Below, piece by piece: positions 45,180 through 56,830 of a stretch of DNA of 64,000 nucleotides. A program made the position numbers and the translations under genes. Within the stretch, counting starts at the first letter, position 1. Every line of letters begins with the position of its first letter. The notes below the pieces were generated by a model. It made no database searches. It was not told where the DNA came from and worked only from the letters and a program-made list of their open reading frames with translations. The DNA lies in NCBI GenBank assembly GCA_021234155.1, contig JAJEKV010000491.1, forward strand, positions 62,001-126,000. The letters are read 5' to 3'. Source of the DNA: Isoetes taiwanensis (Eukaryota > Streptophyta > Lycopodiopsida > Isoetales > Isoetaceae).

Positions 45180-46640
45180 CTGCTCAAATCTATAAAGAGC
45201 GAGAAGGTAGCATACATCTTCAAACTCGAGATTGAGGAACCTGAGTCGGAAGGAAGCAAAGAGGACAAGGTGCTCAGCAAGTTGCCCAAGCCAATCGCCA
45301 ACTTGATTACGGAGTTCCACGATCTCTTTCCAGATGAGATCGAGAAGCTTCCTCCTTACAGGGGAGTAGAGTGTGAGATAGCACTCGAACCAGGGACCAA
45401 GCCGACGAGCAAGGCCCCATATAGAATGACCACACACGAACTCACGGAGCTAAAGAAGCAGCTACAAGAATTGCTTTCGATCTAGGCTTCATCCAAGTGT
45501 GTCTCACCATTTGGGGCACCCATCCTCTTTGTCAAAAGAAGGATGGAAGCTTGAGGATGCATAGATTACGACAATTGAACAAGCACACCATCAAGAACAA
45601 GTAATGCACTCCCCGTCGGGACGACTTGATGGACCAGCTCAAAGGGCAAAGGTCTTCCAAGATCGACCTAAAAGGTCAGGTTATCACCAGATCAGAATTA
45701 AAGAAGAGGACATCCACAAAACGGCTTTTTAGGACCGGATATGGGCATTACGAATTCACCATAATGCCATTTGGGCTATCAACGCTTTCACTACGTTCAT
45801 GAGACTCATGAAGCGATATCTTCGAAGAGAATACTTGGACACTTTTGTGATAGTATTCTTCGACGATATTCTGGTGTACAGCAAAACCATTGAAGAGCAT
45901 GTACAACACGTAAGAAAGGTGTTCCAGAAGTTAAGAAGGCATCAGTTGTACGCCAAGTTGTCGGGCGCCACCGCGAAAGAGAAGGTGGAATACCCGGTCC
46001 GCGTGATTTCAGCGAAGGAATCTCGACTGCACCGCCAAGATTGAAGCAATAATCCAATGGCCGGCACCAAAGAACGCCCATGAGGTCAAAGTTTTTGGCC
46101 TAGCGGTATTACGAGGAAGTTCGTGAAGAACTTCGCAAAGATAGCAGCCCCACTGACAGACTTGACAAAGGCAGAGAAAGTCAAAAATTGGGCAGACCAT
46201 TGGTTCAAGAAAGCCCAAGCAGGATTTGAGTTGTTGAAGGAAGCTTTGACAACCGCCCGCCTTGACCCCCCGACCGGACTTTAAAAGGACAAGTTAGTGG
46301 CTTACGGGACGCAAGCAAGATAGCATGTGCAGTGCGATGCGATGCAAGAAGAGCGGGTAATAGCGCACGACTCAAGGAAAATGAACGACGCCAAAACGCG
46401 CACCGACGCGATGATCAAGAGCTGCTAGCAGTTGTCGCATGCGTTGAGAATCTGGAGGCATTACCTCTTAGGGAGGAAATTCCGGTTTGACACCGATCAC
46501 CGAGCCTCCAAAGACGTATTCACGCAACCACATCTCAATCTGAGGCAGAGAAGGTGGATGGAATTTCTCGAGGAGTACGACTTTGAGATAGTCTACAAAC
46601 CCGGGAAGCTTAATGTGGTAGCAGATGCGCTTTCAAGGCA
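45180..46640 (+). pseudogene. Reverse transcriptase and RNase H, broken
   Basis: RT starts with LITEFHDLFPDEIEKLPPYR, then GTKPTSKAPYRMTTHELTEL, the usual gypsy RT entry. The palm region is disrupted by stops between 45,480 and 45,790. MPFGLS near 45,770 and [12 protein letters not shown] (45,849-45,885) hold the catalytic YXDD-type motif in the gypsy form FDDI. RNase H follows: FDTDHRASKDVFTQPHLNLR and RWMEFLEEYDFEIVYKPGK, then NVVADALSRH, the family-typical end. At least four frameshifts or stops make it inactive. Confidence 0.9.
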
Positions 46641-47870
46641 TCCACTGACAACCAGAGTGCACTGCAACGCAATCTCAACGCTCTTCAGCGATTTCGGGAA
46701 AAAGATAGAAGAAACCTTGCCAACGGATGTGGACTTCAAAGAAGTATGGGCAAGCTTGTCCAAGGAAGCGAGAACGGACAAGGAGAGAGAAACCTTCAAA
46801 AACTTTAAAAAGGAAGGTAACCTCCTATACCATAAGAACAAGTTGTGTGTGCCGGAATCATCTGGAGTAAGAAAGTTGATCCTCCACGACACCCACAACA
46901 GCCCAATAACTGGCCACGCAGGATTCATGAAGACATATTTCAAAGTGCGTAGCAGCTACTATTGGCCAGGAATGAAGAAGCGATAGCTCGCCACATCAAG
47001 GAGTGCCGCCTATGCCCGAAAAGAAAAGCGTAACAACTTCAATTCCGGTGCTTTGGAACCATTAGCTGTACCAAACGCTAAGTGGGAGGTCGCAAAGATG
47101 GATTTTATAACAGGACCGCCAAGAACAAAGAAGAGGTAAGGATGCCTTGATGGTCGTGGTCGACAAGTTGTCGAAGATGGCCCATTTTGTGCCTTGCGGG
47201 GACCACGGACACGACTATGGACACGGACGAGCAAAGCTCTTCACCAAAGAGATTTTCGGACTTCATGGCATGCCAAGGGAAATTATCTCCGACCGAGATC
47301 CGAAGTTCATCGATTGCCTTCGGCGGATCCCTTCACAACGATTGGAACGGCTATCCATGAGCACGGCCTATCATCCCACAGACGGATGGGCAAGCGGGAG
47401 TGTCAATAGAATTTTGGAAGACATGCTCGAAACTACGTCTGGAACAAGCAAGGTATGTGGGAGGAATTTATTCACTTGGTGGAGTTTGCATACAATAGTA
47501 CCAAGCGGGGAATCATCCCAAATGTCGCCATTCATGATCAACTACGGCTACCAATGCGACTCGCACACTTGGCACAATCCGTGTCAAAAGTGGAAGTCTC
47601 CCAACAAATGTTGGCGACATGCACGGCGGCTTCGTAGAAGAAGTGCGGGGATATCTCCTAGCAAAGAAGGAGTCGTCAAAAGAGCATCGCCGACAAGCAT
47701 CGAACAGTCAGGCAGTTTGAAGTTGGCGACAATGTGTGGCTCAAGATCAAGGTGAAGCAGGCGAAGCTCCGCATCGGGAATTGCAAGGAACTTGCTCCAA
47801 GGTGGGCTGGACCCTTCAAAATAGTCAAGAGAGTGGGTAACCAATCCCTACGAGGTTAGACTTGCCAAAG
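46641..47870 (+). pseudogene. Integrase, broken
   Basis: The N-terminal zinc-binding region includes RKLILHDTHNSPITGHAGFM and TYFKVRSSYYWPGMKK (H-H part of the HHCC fold). The core begins after a frameshift with MVVVDKLSKMAHFVPC (first catalytic D) and EIISDRDPKF (second D). The third acidic residue is expected within TAYHPTDG...VNRILEDML. In this copy the DGQ-ER-N motif reads DGWASGSVN, so the glutamate is not in place. Frameshifts occur near 46,985, 47,150 and 47,640. Confidence 0.85.
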
Positions 47871-47898
47871 ACACTTAAAGATCCACAAAGTCTTCCAC

Positions 47899-48201
47899 GT
47901 GAGTTTGCTGAAGAAGCACACTCCCAACCCAGATGAAATCCTGGACACCCCAACGATGTTGGAAATGACAGAGGAGCAGTTGGAAATAGTTCCAGAGCTA
48001 ATTCTTGACAAAGCATTCAAGAAAACAAGGAGATCAGAATTCCTCCAATACTTGGTTAAGTGGAAACACTTGCCGGTGGAAGACGCGACATGGGTACTTA
48101 AAAGAGATCTAGAAAAACAGTACCCACAGTTTATGGAGCAATGGGACGGCAAGGTCATCTCCGAAGAAATTGGCTCAGGCATGTCGATTTGTATAGATTA
48201 A
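47899..48201 (+). CDS. Integrase C-terminal chromodomain
   Basis: Ends the polyprotein with PELILDKAFKKTRRSEFLQY, LVKWKHLPVEDATWV and a C-terminal helix LEKQYPQFMEQW, the chromodomain pattern (aromatic cage residues, VKWKG-like turn, ATW). In chromoviruses this domain steers integration to heterochromatin, commonly through methylated histone H3. In this element the same genome also encodes an H3 tail with the ARTKQTARK sequence, which is a potential ligand. Confidence 0.9.
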   Translation: MSLLKKHTPNPDEILDTPTMLEMTEEQLEIVPELILDKAFKKTRRSEFLQYLVKWKHLPVEDATWVLKRDLEKQYPQFMEQWDGKVISEEIGSGMSICID

Positions 48202-49110
48202 CAGCTTGCCTAGTTAAGTATAATCTACGCATGCAACCTATGAAGTAAGGGTTGCATGCGTTGTAACTGATGATGAGATTACTACGGTGATCTCTAGGAC
48301 GTGGTGTAATGTCAATGTAGGCATGACCGCGGTGCCGCTTGGAAAGTCTACTTCTGTCCTACGGAAGTAGACAACCTCGAGAGAAAGGAGGTCATTGAGG
48401 AATGCATTGATAGGAAAAGCACCTCTAGCCCCATATATGCTTTGATAGGAGGAATCTGGCCTTCACGCCCCATATACGGGAAGGACCTATCCTCCACGCT
48501 GGGCAACTAAAGGTGTAGGCATGAGTGGCATATAGGCATATAGGCGCTATCTCCTCGGCCATAATGGAAGATTCACCCTCTTCCTACGCCGAGAGATTAG
48601 CCATGCATCCATGTAGCTAGGTGGGGTGGTCACCATATAACCAAAAATTTTATTTAATATTAATGGTACTAACGTAGTGTTGACCTGCAGGCCAATAGAG
48701 CGCTCCGGAGGGCCAGGAGGTCGAACTACGAAGACTTGCAACACAATTTTGTTGTAATGTGTTGCAAGGAATAAAGAGTACCTCGAGCAATAATTGTATA
48801 TATAATAATAAACCGAAACATTAGGATAATGACATAAGTGATAACCATTGGATTGGATAATAGTATAATAATGTTCTATAAATATTACCTTGAGGTAATC
48901 CTATTAAAATAACAATAATAATAAGTATGTGGTATGCATGAGGTTGATTGCAGGTTAAGAAGATCCCAAGGTGGGGAGACCCATGATGCTGCGGACAGCA
49001 TCAATTCAAGGTCGTAAGCTCTGATTTAGATATACGCATTTAGGCAAGCAATATTTTTAAAAGCTCTTTTTACGATTCTTACACAAAACCTTGGGTTTTC
49101 GGAAGAACCT
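48202..49110. other. 3' region of the element; no 3' LTR recognised
   Basis: No match to the LTR end motifs (TGTGACG, TTGTATTGGGAAGGGGGG, GGGGACGTCACA) is visible here. The stretch has a G/C-balanced part to about 48,780, then becomes A/T-rich. The LTR is lost or the element is cut. Confidence 0.5.
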
Positions 49111-49118
49111 AAATTGTG

Positions 49119-49194
49119 TTTGTCTATGCGCGCATAGACAAATACTAAGGTTAAACATTGTGCAATTGTGTTTGTCTATGCGCGCATAGACAAA
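49119..49194. repeat. Two perfect 24-bp palindromes
   Basis: At 49,119-49,142 and 49,171-49,194 the same 24-bp perfect palindrome occurs, centred on CTATGCGCGCATAG with TTTGT/ACAAA arms. They share the core with the cluster at 16.7-17.2 kb and with 19,332-19,362. Confidence 0.9.
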
Positions 49195-49329
49195 TACCAT
49201 TGTTACAAATACCAATGTTAAATATTGTACATACATAAGTTATTTTTAGGACCTGTCTGACAAAATCTAGAACTTCATGTTAGGGTGCAACAAGTTTTGA
49301 GGTATAATCACTATCGACCGAGATCAATG

Positions 49330-49560
49330 ATGATTCCATTGAATTTGTTGATCCAGTTTCTCTTGAAGGTCTATGTCAATTAGATGAACTAGTAGCACCA
49401 GATGATGTTTCTTCCCTTACTAACATACTTGCAGAAAGTGAACAAGAAAATGGAGTTTATGCTCCAACAAAAAACATCTCTTGATATCAAAAGAGTCAGC
49501 GTTACTTGTTATTTGCAAAAACTGATGTTCCTTTGTGGCGTGGAATATAAATATTTAATC
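49330..49560 (+). pseudogene. Coding-like fragment ahead of the MULE transposase
   Basis: One frame reads EFVDPVSLEGLCQLDELVAP, then DDVSSLTNILAESEQENGVY, with a stop and further coding-like residues after it. It may be an N-terminal part of the transposase or a captured exon; I recognise no domain. Confidence 0.35.
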
Positions 49561-49921
49561 ATGTTTTTGGGTTTTCTAGTCAAAATGAAATGCATGTTGT
49601 CGTTCTCCTTGAGCAATATGAAATGCATACGGCTTTATTTCCACGTTTCAGTCTTCATTATTCGTCAACATTCTGATGGTTCTTTCATTTTCCCACTTTC
49701 CATGTGTGTCCCAAAACCACCTAAATTAGATTTTTATTTTATACTTAAATTAGGGATGTCAAATTAACAAGACGCCAACTTTATTGTAATTTTGGCCCCT
49801 AAAATGGCACATACAATTGTAAATTTAGGGTCATTTTTTTAAGTGACCCCCCAAAAGTGGCAGAATTTAAGGGTATTTTAGGGAATCTTTGAAAGATGCT
49901 TTTTATTAGTGCAAACGCAAG

Positions 49922-49952
49922 TCATTAGTGCGTTTGCACCGTCACCTTGTTT
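49922..49952 (+). repeat. 31-bp element shared with 16,454-16,484
   Basis: Identical to the minus strand of 16,454-16,484 and immediately upstream of the transposase homology. Confidence 0.75.
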
Positions 49953-50893
49953 GTAGATGCAGGGCTTACATTTGTATCAGACAGAGACAAGGGTTTGCAG
50001 GAGGCTTTGTATGTTGTTTTCCCTGGCTGCCCAAATGCATATTGCATGAGACATCTCGAGGCAAACCTCAAGAAGAAATGCAATAATATTGAGTTTCTGC
50101 ATTTCTTTTGGGAAGCGGCGGTACGAGCAAACACAATTGTTGATTATGATGAACAAGTTGCTAATATGAGAAAAGTGAATATTATAGCAACAGATTGGTT
50201 GTTAGGAACTGTACCATCTGAATGCTGGGCTACAGCTTATTTCCAGGGACAACGCTTTGGTCACCTTACTTCCAATTTATCAGAGGCCAGGGAGAAACCA
50301 ATTATTGCCATGCTTATAGATATTAGACAATCATTGATGGAGAGGTTTCATAAACGAGGTAATGAAGCTAGACGATCATTGGTATCTGCAGGGCAAAGTA
50401 CAGCTTACACATTAGTACCTGAGGAGGAAAAGCGCATCACAGAATCACTTACTCGGGCTAGGCAGTACAAAATTTTACCTTCAAATGGCATTGTATTTGA
50501 AGTTATCACACCGGAGCATAGGCGGATTGTGGATCTTAAACATTATACATGCAGTTGTTGTGCTTGGCAGCATATAGAGGAATTCCTTGTGCTCATGCAG
50601 TAGGAGCAATCCTCTGGTTGAAAAGAAGACCACAAGAGTATACTCATCCAAGATATTCATTAAAGGCATGGTGTGATGCATATGTAGGTGCAATATTTCC
50701 ATTTGAAGATGTTTTAGAGGAAGAAGAGACAAATCTGAAATCTCCTGCTACACGTAAGCCGCCGGGACGTCCAAAAAAGAGATGGATCCATACGGAGGAT
50801 CGCTTCAAAGAAATTCGTCCTTACAGATGCTCAAGGTGTGGGCAATATAGATGCTATAACCGGAAAAGTTGCAGGAATGCAATTGCAGATTGA
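49947..50893 (+). pseudogene. MULE (MuDR-type) transposase, C-terminal half
   Basis: Mutator-like DDE transposase. The frame enters at FVSDRDKGLQEAL (catalytic-core D), then AYCMRHLEANLKKKC (the family C--H motif) and the helical tail. The SWIM zinc finger is YTCSCCAWQ, continued after a one-base frameshift near 50,575 as YRGIPCAHAVGAI (CXCX(n)CXH). Behind it are an AT-hook-like RKPPGRPKKR and a zinc-knuckle end, RCSRCGQYRCYNRKSC. The N-terminal half with the first catalytic residue is missing, so it is inactive. No terminal inverted repeats were identified. Confidence 0.9.
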
Positions 50894-51390
50894 CATGTAT
50901 TCTTTAATTTATAGTCATTTCTTGATATGAAATGATTCAATCACATTACAATTGTATGGCATTTATAGTCCTGCTTTCCACTCTTATGAAATGTTATGCT
51001 GTAGGGAATAGATTTAAGTTGTTATGCCGCCTAGTTTTGAGAGGACATGGATTATTGTTATGCTGATTATTGGAAAATTGCATGTGCAATGTGTTTAGTT
51101 CATATTTCATTATGACATGTAACAGTTCCCTCAACGAAGCTGCAGCTCAAGCATCATCATCATCTTGTTCTGCCATAAATGTTGGCGTGCTTCCTTTGCC
51201 AGGTTTTGATTAATCCATCCTCGTTGGCCTAACCATTTGCAGTCATGAAGTAGATGCATTATTTGTGAGTTAAGATCAACAAAAGATCTCTCGCAATTCT
51301 GAAACACATGTTACTAATATGGTCTTGGTTGCTGTCACTTTTTACATTGGTTTTTTCTTTGTTTGCTTTCCATAGTTAATGCATTTCTGT
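50894..51390. other. No gene recognised
   Basis: A/T-rich spacer after the MULE relic. Confidence 0.5.
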
Positions 51391-51394
51391 GCAG

Positions 51395-51608
51395 GTTAAG
51401 AGATATCTTGAGAGTACACGTCAACCACCATAAGTGGTTTTCCCAAAGCAGATATCTTGCATCTAATCATCTGCTTGACAAATCTCAGAACAGTATGAGA
51501 GATATAGCCTAGATCTTAAGTGATGATATCGATTTGAGTACGTTCGACTTAAGAAGGCAAATAACAGGAAACTTGGATTTCTTGAATGCAGCAGCCTCTT
51601 TGGCAAGG
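51395..51608 (+). pseudogene. Exon-like sequence, unidentified
   Basis: After a GTGCAG acceptor one frame stays open apart from a single TAG for about 70 codons and ends at AG|GTAAAA. It reads NHHKWFSQSRYLASNHLLDK, then SQNSMRDIA, stop, ILSDDIDLSTFDLRRQITGN and LDFLNAAASLAR. The composition is protein-like, but I do not recognise the family. It lies 0.6 kb upstream of PFD1 on the same strand. Confidence 0.4.
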
Positions 51609-52227
51609 TAAAAATGGACCCAGTTTGGGGATGTTGAGATGGCGATTAAATTAGCTTTGTTGTTTCTTTCTGTCCTCATTCATGTGATTGCATTGCGGAG
51701 GTTCTTTGACTATGCTTTAAGCATGATAAAGGTTGTGTCAGAAGAATGCATCACCTTCACCTGGTAGTCAATTTGTAATCGTGGCAAAGTAATCCCATGC
51801 TTCGGAGATCCGAAAACAAAGAACAATGTGCAAAATCTTGTGTCGTATTTAGTTGTATGTGTGACGTAGGGGCATTCTAACAATTAAAACAAATACAAGG
51901 GTATATTCATAATTTTTAGGAAATATAGGGGCAATTTTAGACATTTCTCTATCTTATAGTGTGTATTTATTTGAGTCAGGGGCATTTTGGTAATTTTGAA
52001 ACTCATAAGGGCATTTTGGTAATTACATAAACTCATAGGGGTATTTTGGTAGTTTTCCCATTATTTTTACGTTTTCAGTTTCAAAATAACAGATCTGATT
52101 GGTTAAAGGAGAATTCTAGGAATATTCGCTCACCCTCCTAGAGTATGAAAACTCATGAAGTCAAATGATGCTGATATATAAAAAAAAAACTGTTGTATTC
52201 GACGAGCAGACTTAGGGCAATAGTAAT
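51609..52227 (+). promoter_or_regulatory. Region upstream of PFD1
   Basis: A/T-rich with repeated GGGGCATTTTGGTAATT-like phrases at 51,970-52,050 (three degenerate units). The PFD1 promoter and 5' UTR must lie here; no clear TATA box can be assigned. Confidence 0.4.
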
Positions 52228-53830
52228 ATGGCGTCGGAGATCAACAAAGAGGTAAGGGTTTTGCTTCATCGTAGCCCGTATGGCTGCATTCGGATTTAGT
52301 ACACATTTCGTTCGATGCAGGCGTTTGTGGAGTTGCAAGGCCGGTTGCTTGATACTGCTAGCAAGTTAAAACAGGTTCGTGTCTCTATGCAGGTTTTGAC
52401 ATACATATTTCTTGTTGTTTGCCATTAATGAATACTTAATCTAAAGCAATCCTCGATTTCTAGATATAGCATACTGCATAATATAATTGTCACATTTATT
52501 GAGCTTATTGCTAGCCTGTGACCAAATCATGTGATTGGTTAATTGGTCAGATTCAAACTCAAATACGCAACAAAGAGGCTGAGAAAAAGCGTGCTATTTT
52601 AACATTGGAGGAGCTCGAAAATTTGCCCGATGATACAAATACATACAAAGCAGTCGGTATGGCTTTTGATTCTATAAAGAAGTTATTATGAAAGAGATTC
52701 TGAAATCCCCACAAAGAAATGATAATGAATTATTTCAAAATTCATGGACTGGCATGAGTAATATATTGCATTTTCTTGAAATTTCTTGTTTGAGTGCCAT
52801 GTTTTTGCTTTTGAAGTCATAATGATTGAGTGAAATATCATATGCATAAGTCAGTTCTAACGTGTTCCAAGAAGAAGCAACTAAAAGTAGTACTATATGT
52901 CTTTTTAAGTTCTAATTTTTTTGGATGATTTGTTTATAGATTGATGGCTGTCGTCTTTGTTGCAGGTAAAGCGTGAGTTCATCTTTGCATACACTACCTG
53001 CGGAGGAAGAATATTCTGTTCCTTGTAGTTGTTCCTTAGAGAAACTGAAGAGACAGCTTTTTTAAAAATAGAAACTGTTGAGTTGCTCAAGCCATATGCT
53101 GGCTAGACTGCCTGGATGAAACAAGATTTTAGAAATACAAAATAGGGATTCATGCACAAAAAGCAGAGGGAATTTAGAATCTTAGTACTTATACATATAT
53201 CTCTTTGAGGAAATATCTAGAACATGAAAGAAGGGGTTTAGTTATGCTCAATGGAAGATGAACATCTCAATGATCTCGTGCTCCAGTGATCTGATACAAT
53301 GGCCCCCACATAGTTCTATTAGCCAAGAAGCCTGTTGGCGCACTTTTCATTGTGATAAAGATGCATGCATAGATGTATTATCTATATTGGTATAGCATGT
53401 GTCATACCATAACAGTGCCTAAACTCGTTGATGCACTTTCTCTTTTTTTAACTGTAGATTCAATGTGTATAATATTTTCTGTGTTTGCAGGTTTATTTTG
53501 GAGCCCAAGGCCATGCTCACAAGAGAACAGCAGGAGAAGGCTGAAGAATGTGACAGCACACTCTCCACCTTAACAGTCAGCTTTCTTTCATTCAACTTCA
53601 ATTTACATCTGATAGAGATTTACTTGAGAGAGATAATATCATTTGCTTGTGTGAAGGTTCCGTGATTGCATTGCGATTTCAACGTGAGTTAGCTCATCTT
53701 TTTTAGTGCTTCTTAGGTTTCAAAAGAGTACCTTGAAAGGCAAATGCGGGAAGTGGAAAGCAATTTTAAGGAGCTTCTGCAGCAATCACCTGCACTTGCA
53801 AGACAAGTCATGTCAATGTCTGTGTCCTGA
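52228..53830 (+). CDS. PFD1: Prefoldin subunit 1, intact six-exon gene
   Basis: Beta-type subunit of the hexameric prefoldin chaperone that holds unfolded actin and tubulin for CCT in the cytosol. Exons: 52,228-52,251; 52,321-52,374; 52,551-52,656; 52,966-52,972; 53,491-53,575; 53,717-53,830. All introns are GT-AG. The joined frame is 129 codons, against 128 for the Arabidopsis protein, without stops. It starts MASEINKEAFVELQGRLLD, has the central KRAILTLEELENLPDDTNTY and KAVGKAFILEPKAML hairpin region, and ends LLQQSPALARQVMSMSVS. Two coiled-coil arms flank the beta hairpins. Exon 4 is only 7 nt (GTAAAGC) but is required: it supplies G-K-A between KAV and FILEPK, exactly matching the family. 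This looks like the one functional host gene in the window. Confidence 0.95.
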
Positions 53831-56830
53831 AATTTAAGAATTTTGTGTCTGAATCTGGATACGCAATTTTGGTGTAGCTTTGGAAAATATTTCCTTAGTT
53901 GAAGCTGTCCTCCTGCTAGTGCTGATCTTTGTCATTTATGATTGCCCTTCATGGCCGCACTGTTATCTTTTATATCCATCATTGGTCTCCAATAGATCTT
54001 TGCTTGGTAGTAAATGTGCCATTGTGACATGAAGAGTCTAATTAGTTCACAGGGACAACTAAGTAGAGAGCGTGTCTATCCACTGTCTATATCTGGATCC
54101 CTAAACCATCATGAACAGAATAGTGAACTGAGTTTCCTTCATCTGGAATGCCGTTGTATTTAATTACTTTTTTTCGCATCTAGCATCTAACATATCGGTG
54201 ATAAGATTGGCGTTTTTGGTCTTTGGTTTATTTTGAATGCTGGACATGCTTTCCTAATTTCAAGTAGGGATTGGTTTGCCCAAATGCATCAGGTAGGTCA
54301 TCTTCTTTTGAACAATTCCTTGATAGACATTAGAAAACTGTATGGGTCGTAGGGCGCTGCTTTCAAGACTTTCCATATAGATCAACAAGGGTAATAGCCA
54401 GTGGCAATTTATAGCTCAGAACCGGTTGGGCATATGGACTTAAATCCTTTTTTCAAGCTGATGCACATGCACTAAGGATGCACAAGAATGCAATCTTATT
54501 TGGCATTACCCCTTCGTCATCTGAGCATATCTATTTCTAAGGCATCCTTAAGATGATGATGCTTCTATCCAACAAAGTAGAAAATCCGAATTTCATTACA
54601 GTATAGATTTAAATAACATTTTGTAGCACAATATAGTATACAAGCTAAAATCAGCATATCCGGAGTTAGCATCTAGAGTTCTGAGCTTATTAAAAATACA
54701 ACCAAGGCATTGCAAAAGTATTAGGAGCTAGGGAAACAACTTACAGAGCCGATTTCTTCCTTTTTCATACACAGTTCTTTCTTCGAAAAATTACCAGCTC
54801 CAAGGATTAAGCTCCCTGTGGCCCTTATTTTTAAGCGATGTCTTCATCATCAACATGCAGAAAAGATGCGGTCGGATTCAGCTCAAAAGCCCGATTGACA
54901 AAAGGCCCACCTTGGATATAGCTTCCTCTAAATATAATTTATGTTCTAAAAATTTTGCTATCTCCCGTACAACCAAGGCTACTTCGCCTTCCATCCACTG
55001 AAAGCAAAACCCATCCAATCAACCTGTACCCAAAAAAAACCAGATGTAGCCATCTAAACTTTGAGCCATACCTTACAACGAAGTTGACGCTCACGCCACT
55101 ATCTACCACAAAACTATCGGCCGAATTTGCCCGCAGCCATGCACAACTCCAGAGCTCCCAACCAATCCTTTGACCTCCCTGCCGGAACCCTTTCCCGATG
55201 CCAAATGTAATTTTTTTTAGGTTTTTTTTGCCCTGAAATATTTATTTTTGGATTTTTTTTGCCGGAAAATCACTTTTGTTTTTGCTACTAATCATATATA
55301 TAGGAAGATAATCAGAAAAGAATTTTTTAACGTCCAAAAAGTAGACAGTACAAAATGAAACTCATGGCACCCCTAAAGTTGATGTGGGTTTAGAAGCTGA
55401 GAATGTACAATGCATACCGAAGTATAGCTTCTTGATATAAACATCTACGCTCACGTTTGAGGCAATGTCCCATCTCAAATGGATTTTAGTTCTTTAAGAA
55501 GGAACTTGGCGAATCCAAATCAACAAACTGAGTAACCTCTATTATTCTGGAATCATCTAGCTGAACAACCGATGCCTTGCTCATATCAGACGTGTTTTCA
55601 TTAGATCTGGCACAATTTCTTAATCTGAAAGAGAAATGAAATAGAAGAAGAAAAACTTAATCTGAGATATTTTTAAGGGCTCTTATTGCTTTAAGCTTTC
55701 TATGGAATAAAATCATGTTTTCAGCCCTACCTTGTATATCTACAATATTGAACGAGATATGCAAACTTGTTTGAGCTTTATATTCTCCAAAAGTATTTGA
55801 AGAATTATGTTCTAAATCTGTTTTTAGATATATAAGGCTATTCCCTAGCTATGGGGTTTAAAAAGTAAGAGCACAAATACTTTTTTGTTTGTTACTATGC
55901 AACTTTATTTTGTGCAGTTATTTTACAAGGAATGTAGAGAAGTAGAAAAGGATGTAAAGCTGTGGAGTGGGATAAAGAGTTGAAAGAAAGTAAATCAGAC
56001 TGATCAAGAAAAAGAAATAGACGTTTACGAGAAATGAGCCAGAAATGAATATACACCACTATGTTGGCAAATGCTTTTTATCAAATTTTGGTTTGGGAAA
56101 AAAGGTTTTAATGGAAAATTGTTTATTTAGAGGTGTCTTTTTCAACCATTAAAATTTTTCAAACCAAGCTAAAAATAGCGATGCTTTTTTTAAGGACTGT
56201 ACAACATTTGGGGTTTGAGACGGCCATGAGGGTTTGGGCGACAAGCAGGGGCCGTGGGGGTTTGGGCGACAAGCAGGGGTTTGCTCGGCTACCATAGGGG
56301 AGGGTCCCCAACAAAGCCGCAATGTCTATTATTGACGCATTTTTTTTATTTTTGTTAACCCAAAAGTGTGCCAATGTTTTGTATCGAAATATTCCACATT
56401 TGATGCATCTATTTGCCGGCAGCGCCGAGACCTCCAGTTTCTTCTGACGCGTCTGTTTGCCGCAGCGGCGAGATCTCAAGTTAGTAGAGTGCGTAGAATG
56501 CACGGATTGGGGATAGAAATGGCAATGCCAATCGCCGAAGGTAACAATAATAAATGTTTCTTGCATGCTGAATCTTTAAAAGTGTTTTTTGTTTAAGGAA
56601 ATTTTGTTACTGAATGCTTGACGAATGGCTTAAAAGGGTTGGATTGGATTTCTTAAGGATCTCGCCAATTCATTTCTCGGATTACATCTCAAAAAAATCT
56701 TTAACTCTTTCAAGCTTCGGAAGCTCAACTAAGTTTATGTTTGATTATAATCTTATCCTTTCATTCTATCATATATGACTATACTATCTTCATTAGGTTG
56801 CATTTCTGAAATTCTTCTTCTCATTCTAGA
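53831..56830. other. No gene recognised
   Basis: The first few hundred bases are PFD1 3' UTR and downstream sequence. The rest is A/T-rich. A proline/threonine-rich open frame at 54,955-55,173 and frames at 56,159-56,596 show no known motif. Confidence 0.5.

Larger units (their letters stand above)
37331..48201 (+). mobile_element. Ty3/gypsy chromovirus internal region with two extra histone-like units
   Basis: Order: PBS, H3-like unit, H4-like unit (split by a solo LTR), gag, zinc knuckle, protease, RT, RNase H, integrase, chromodomain. Pol order PR-RT-RH-INT and the C-terminal chromodomain define a Ty3/gypsy chromovirus. The leader between PBS and gag is about 6.1 kb, or 4.5 kb without the solo LTR, unusually long. 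No 3' LTR homologous to the 5' LTR is visible after 48,201, so the element is truncated or its 3' end has diverged. Many frameshifts make this copy inactive. Confidence 0.9.

Noticed and set aside
48300-49000. 3' LTR of the gypsy element
   Set aside because: None of the landmark phrases of the two LTR copies could be found here.
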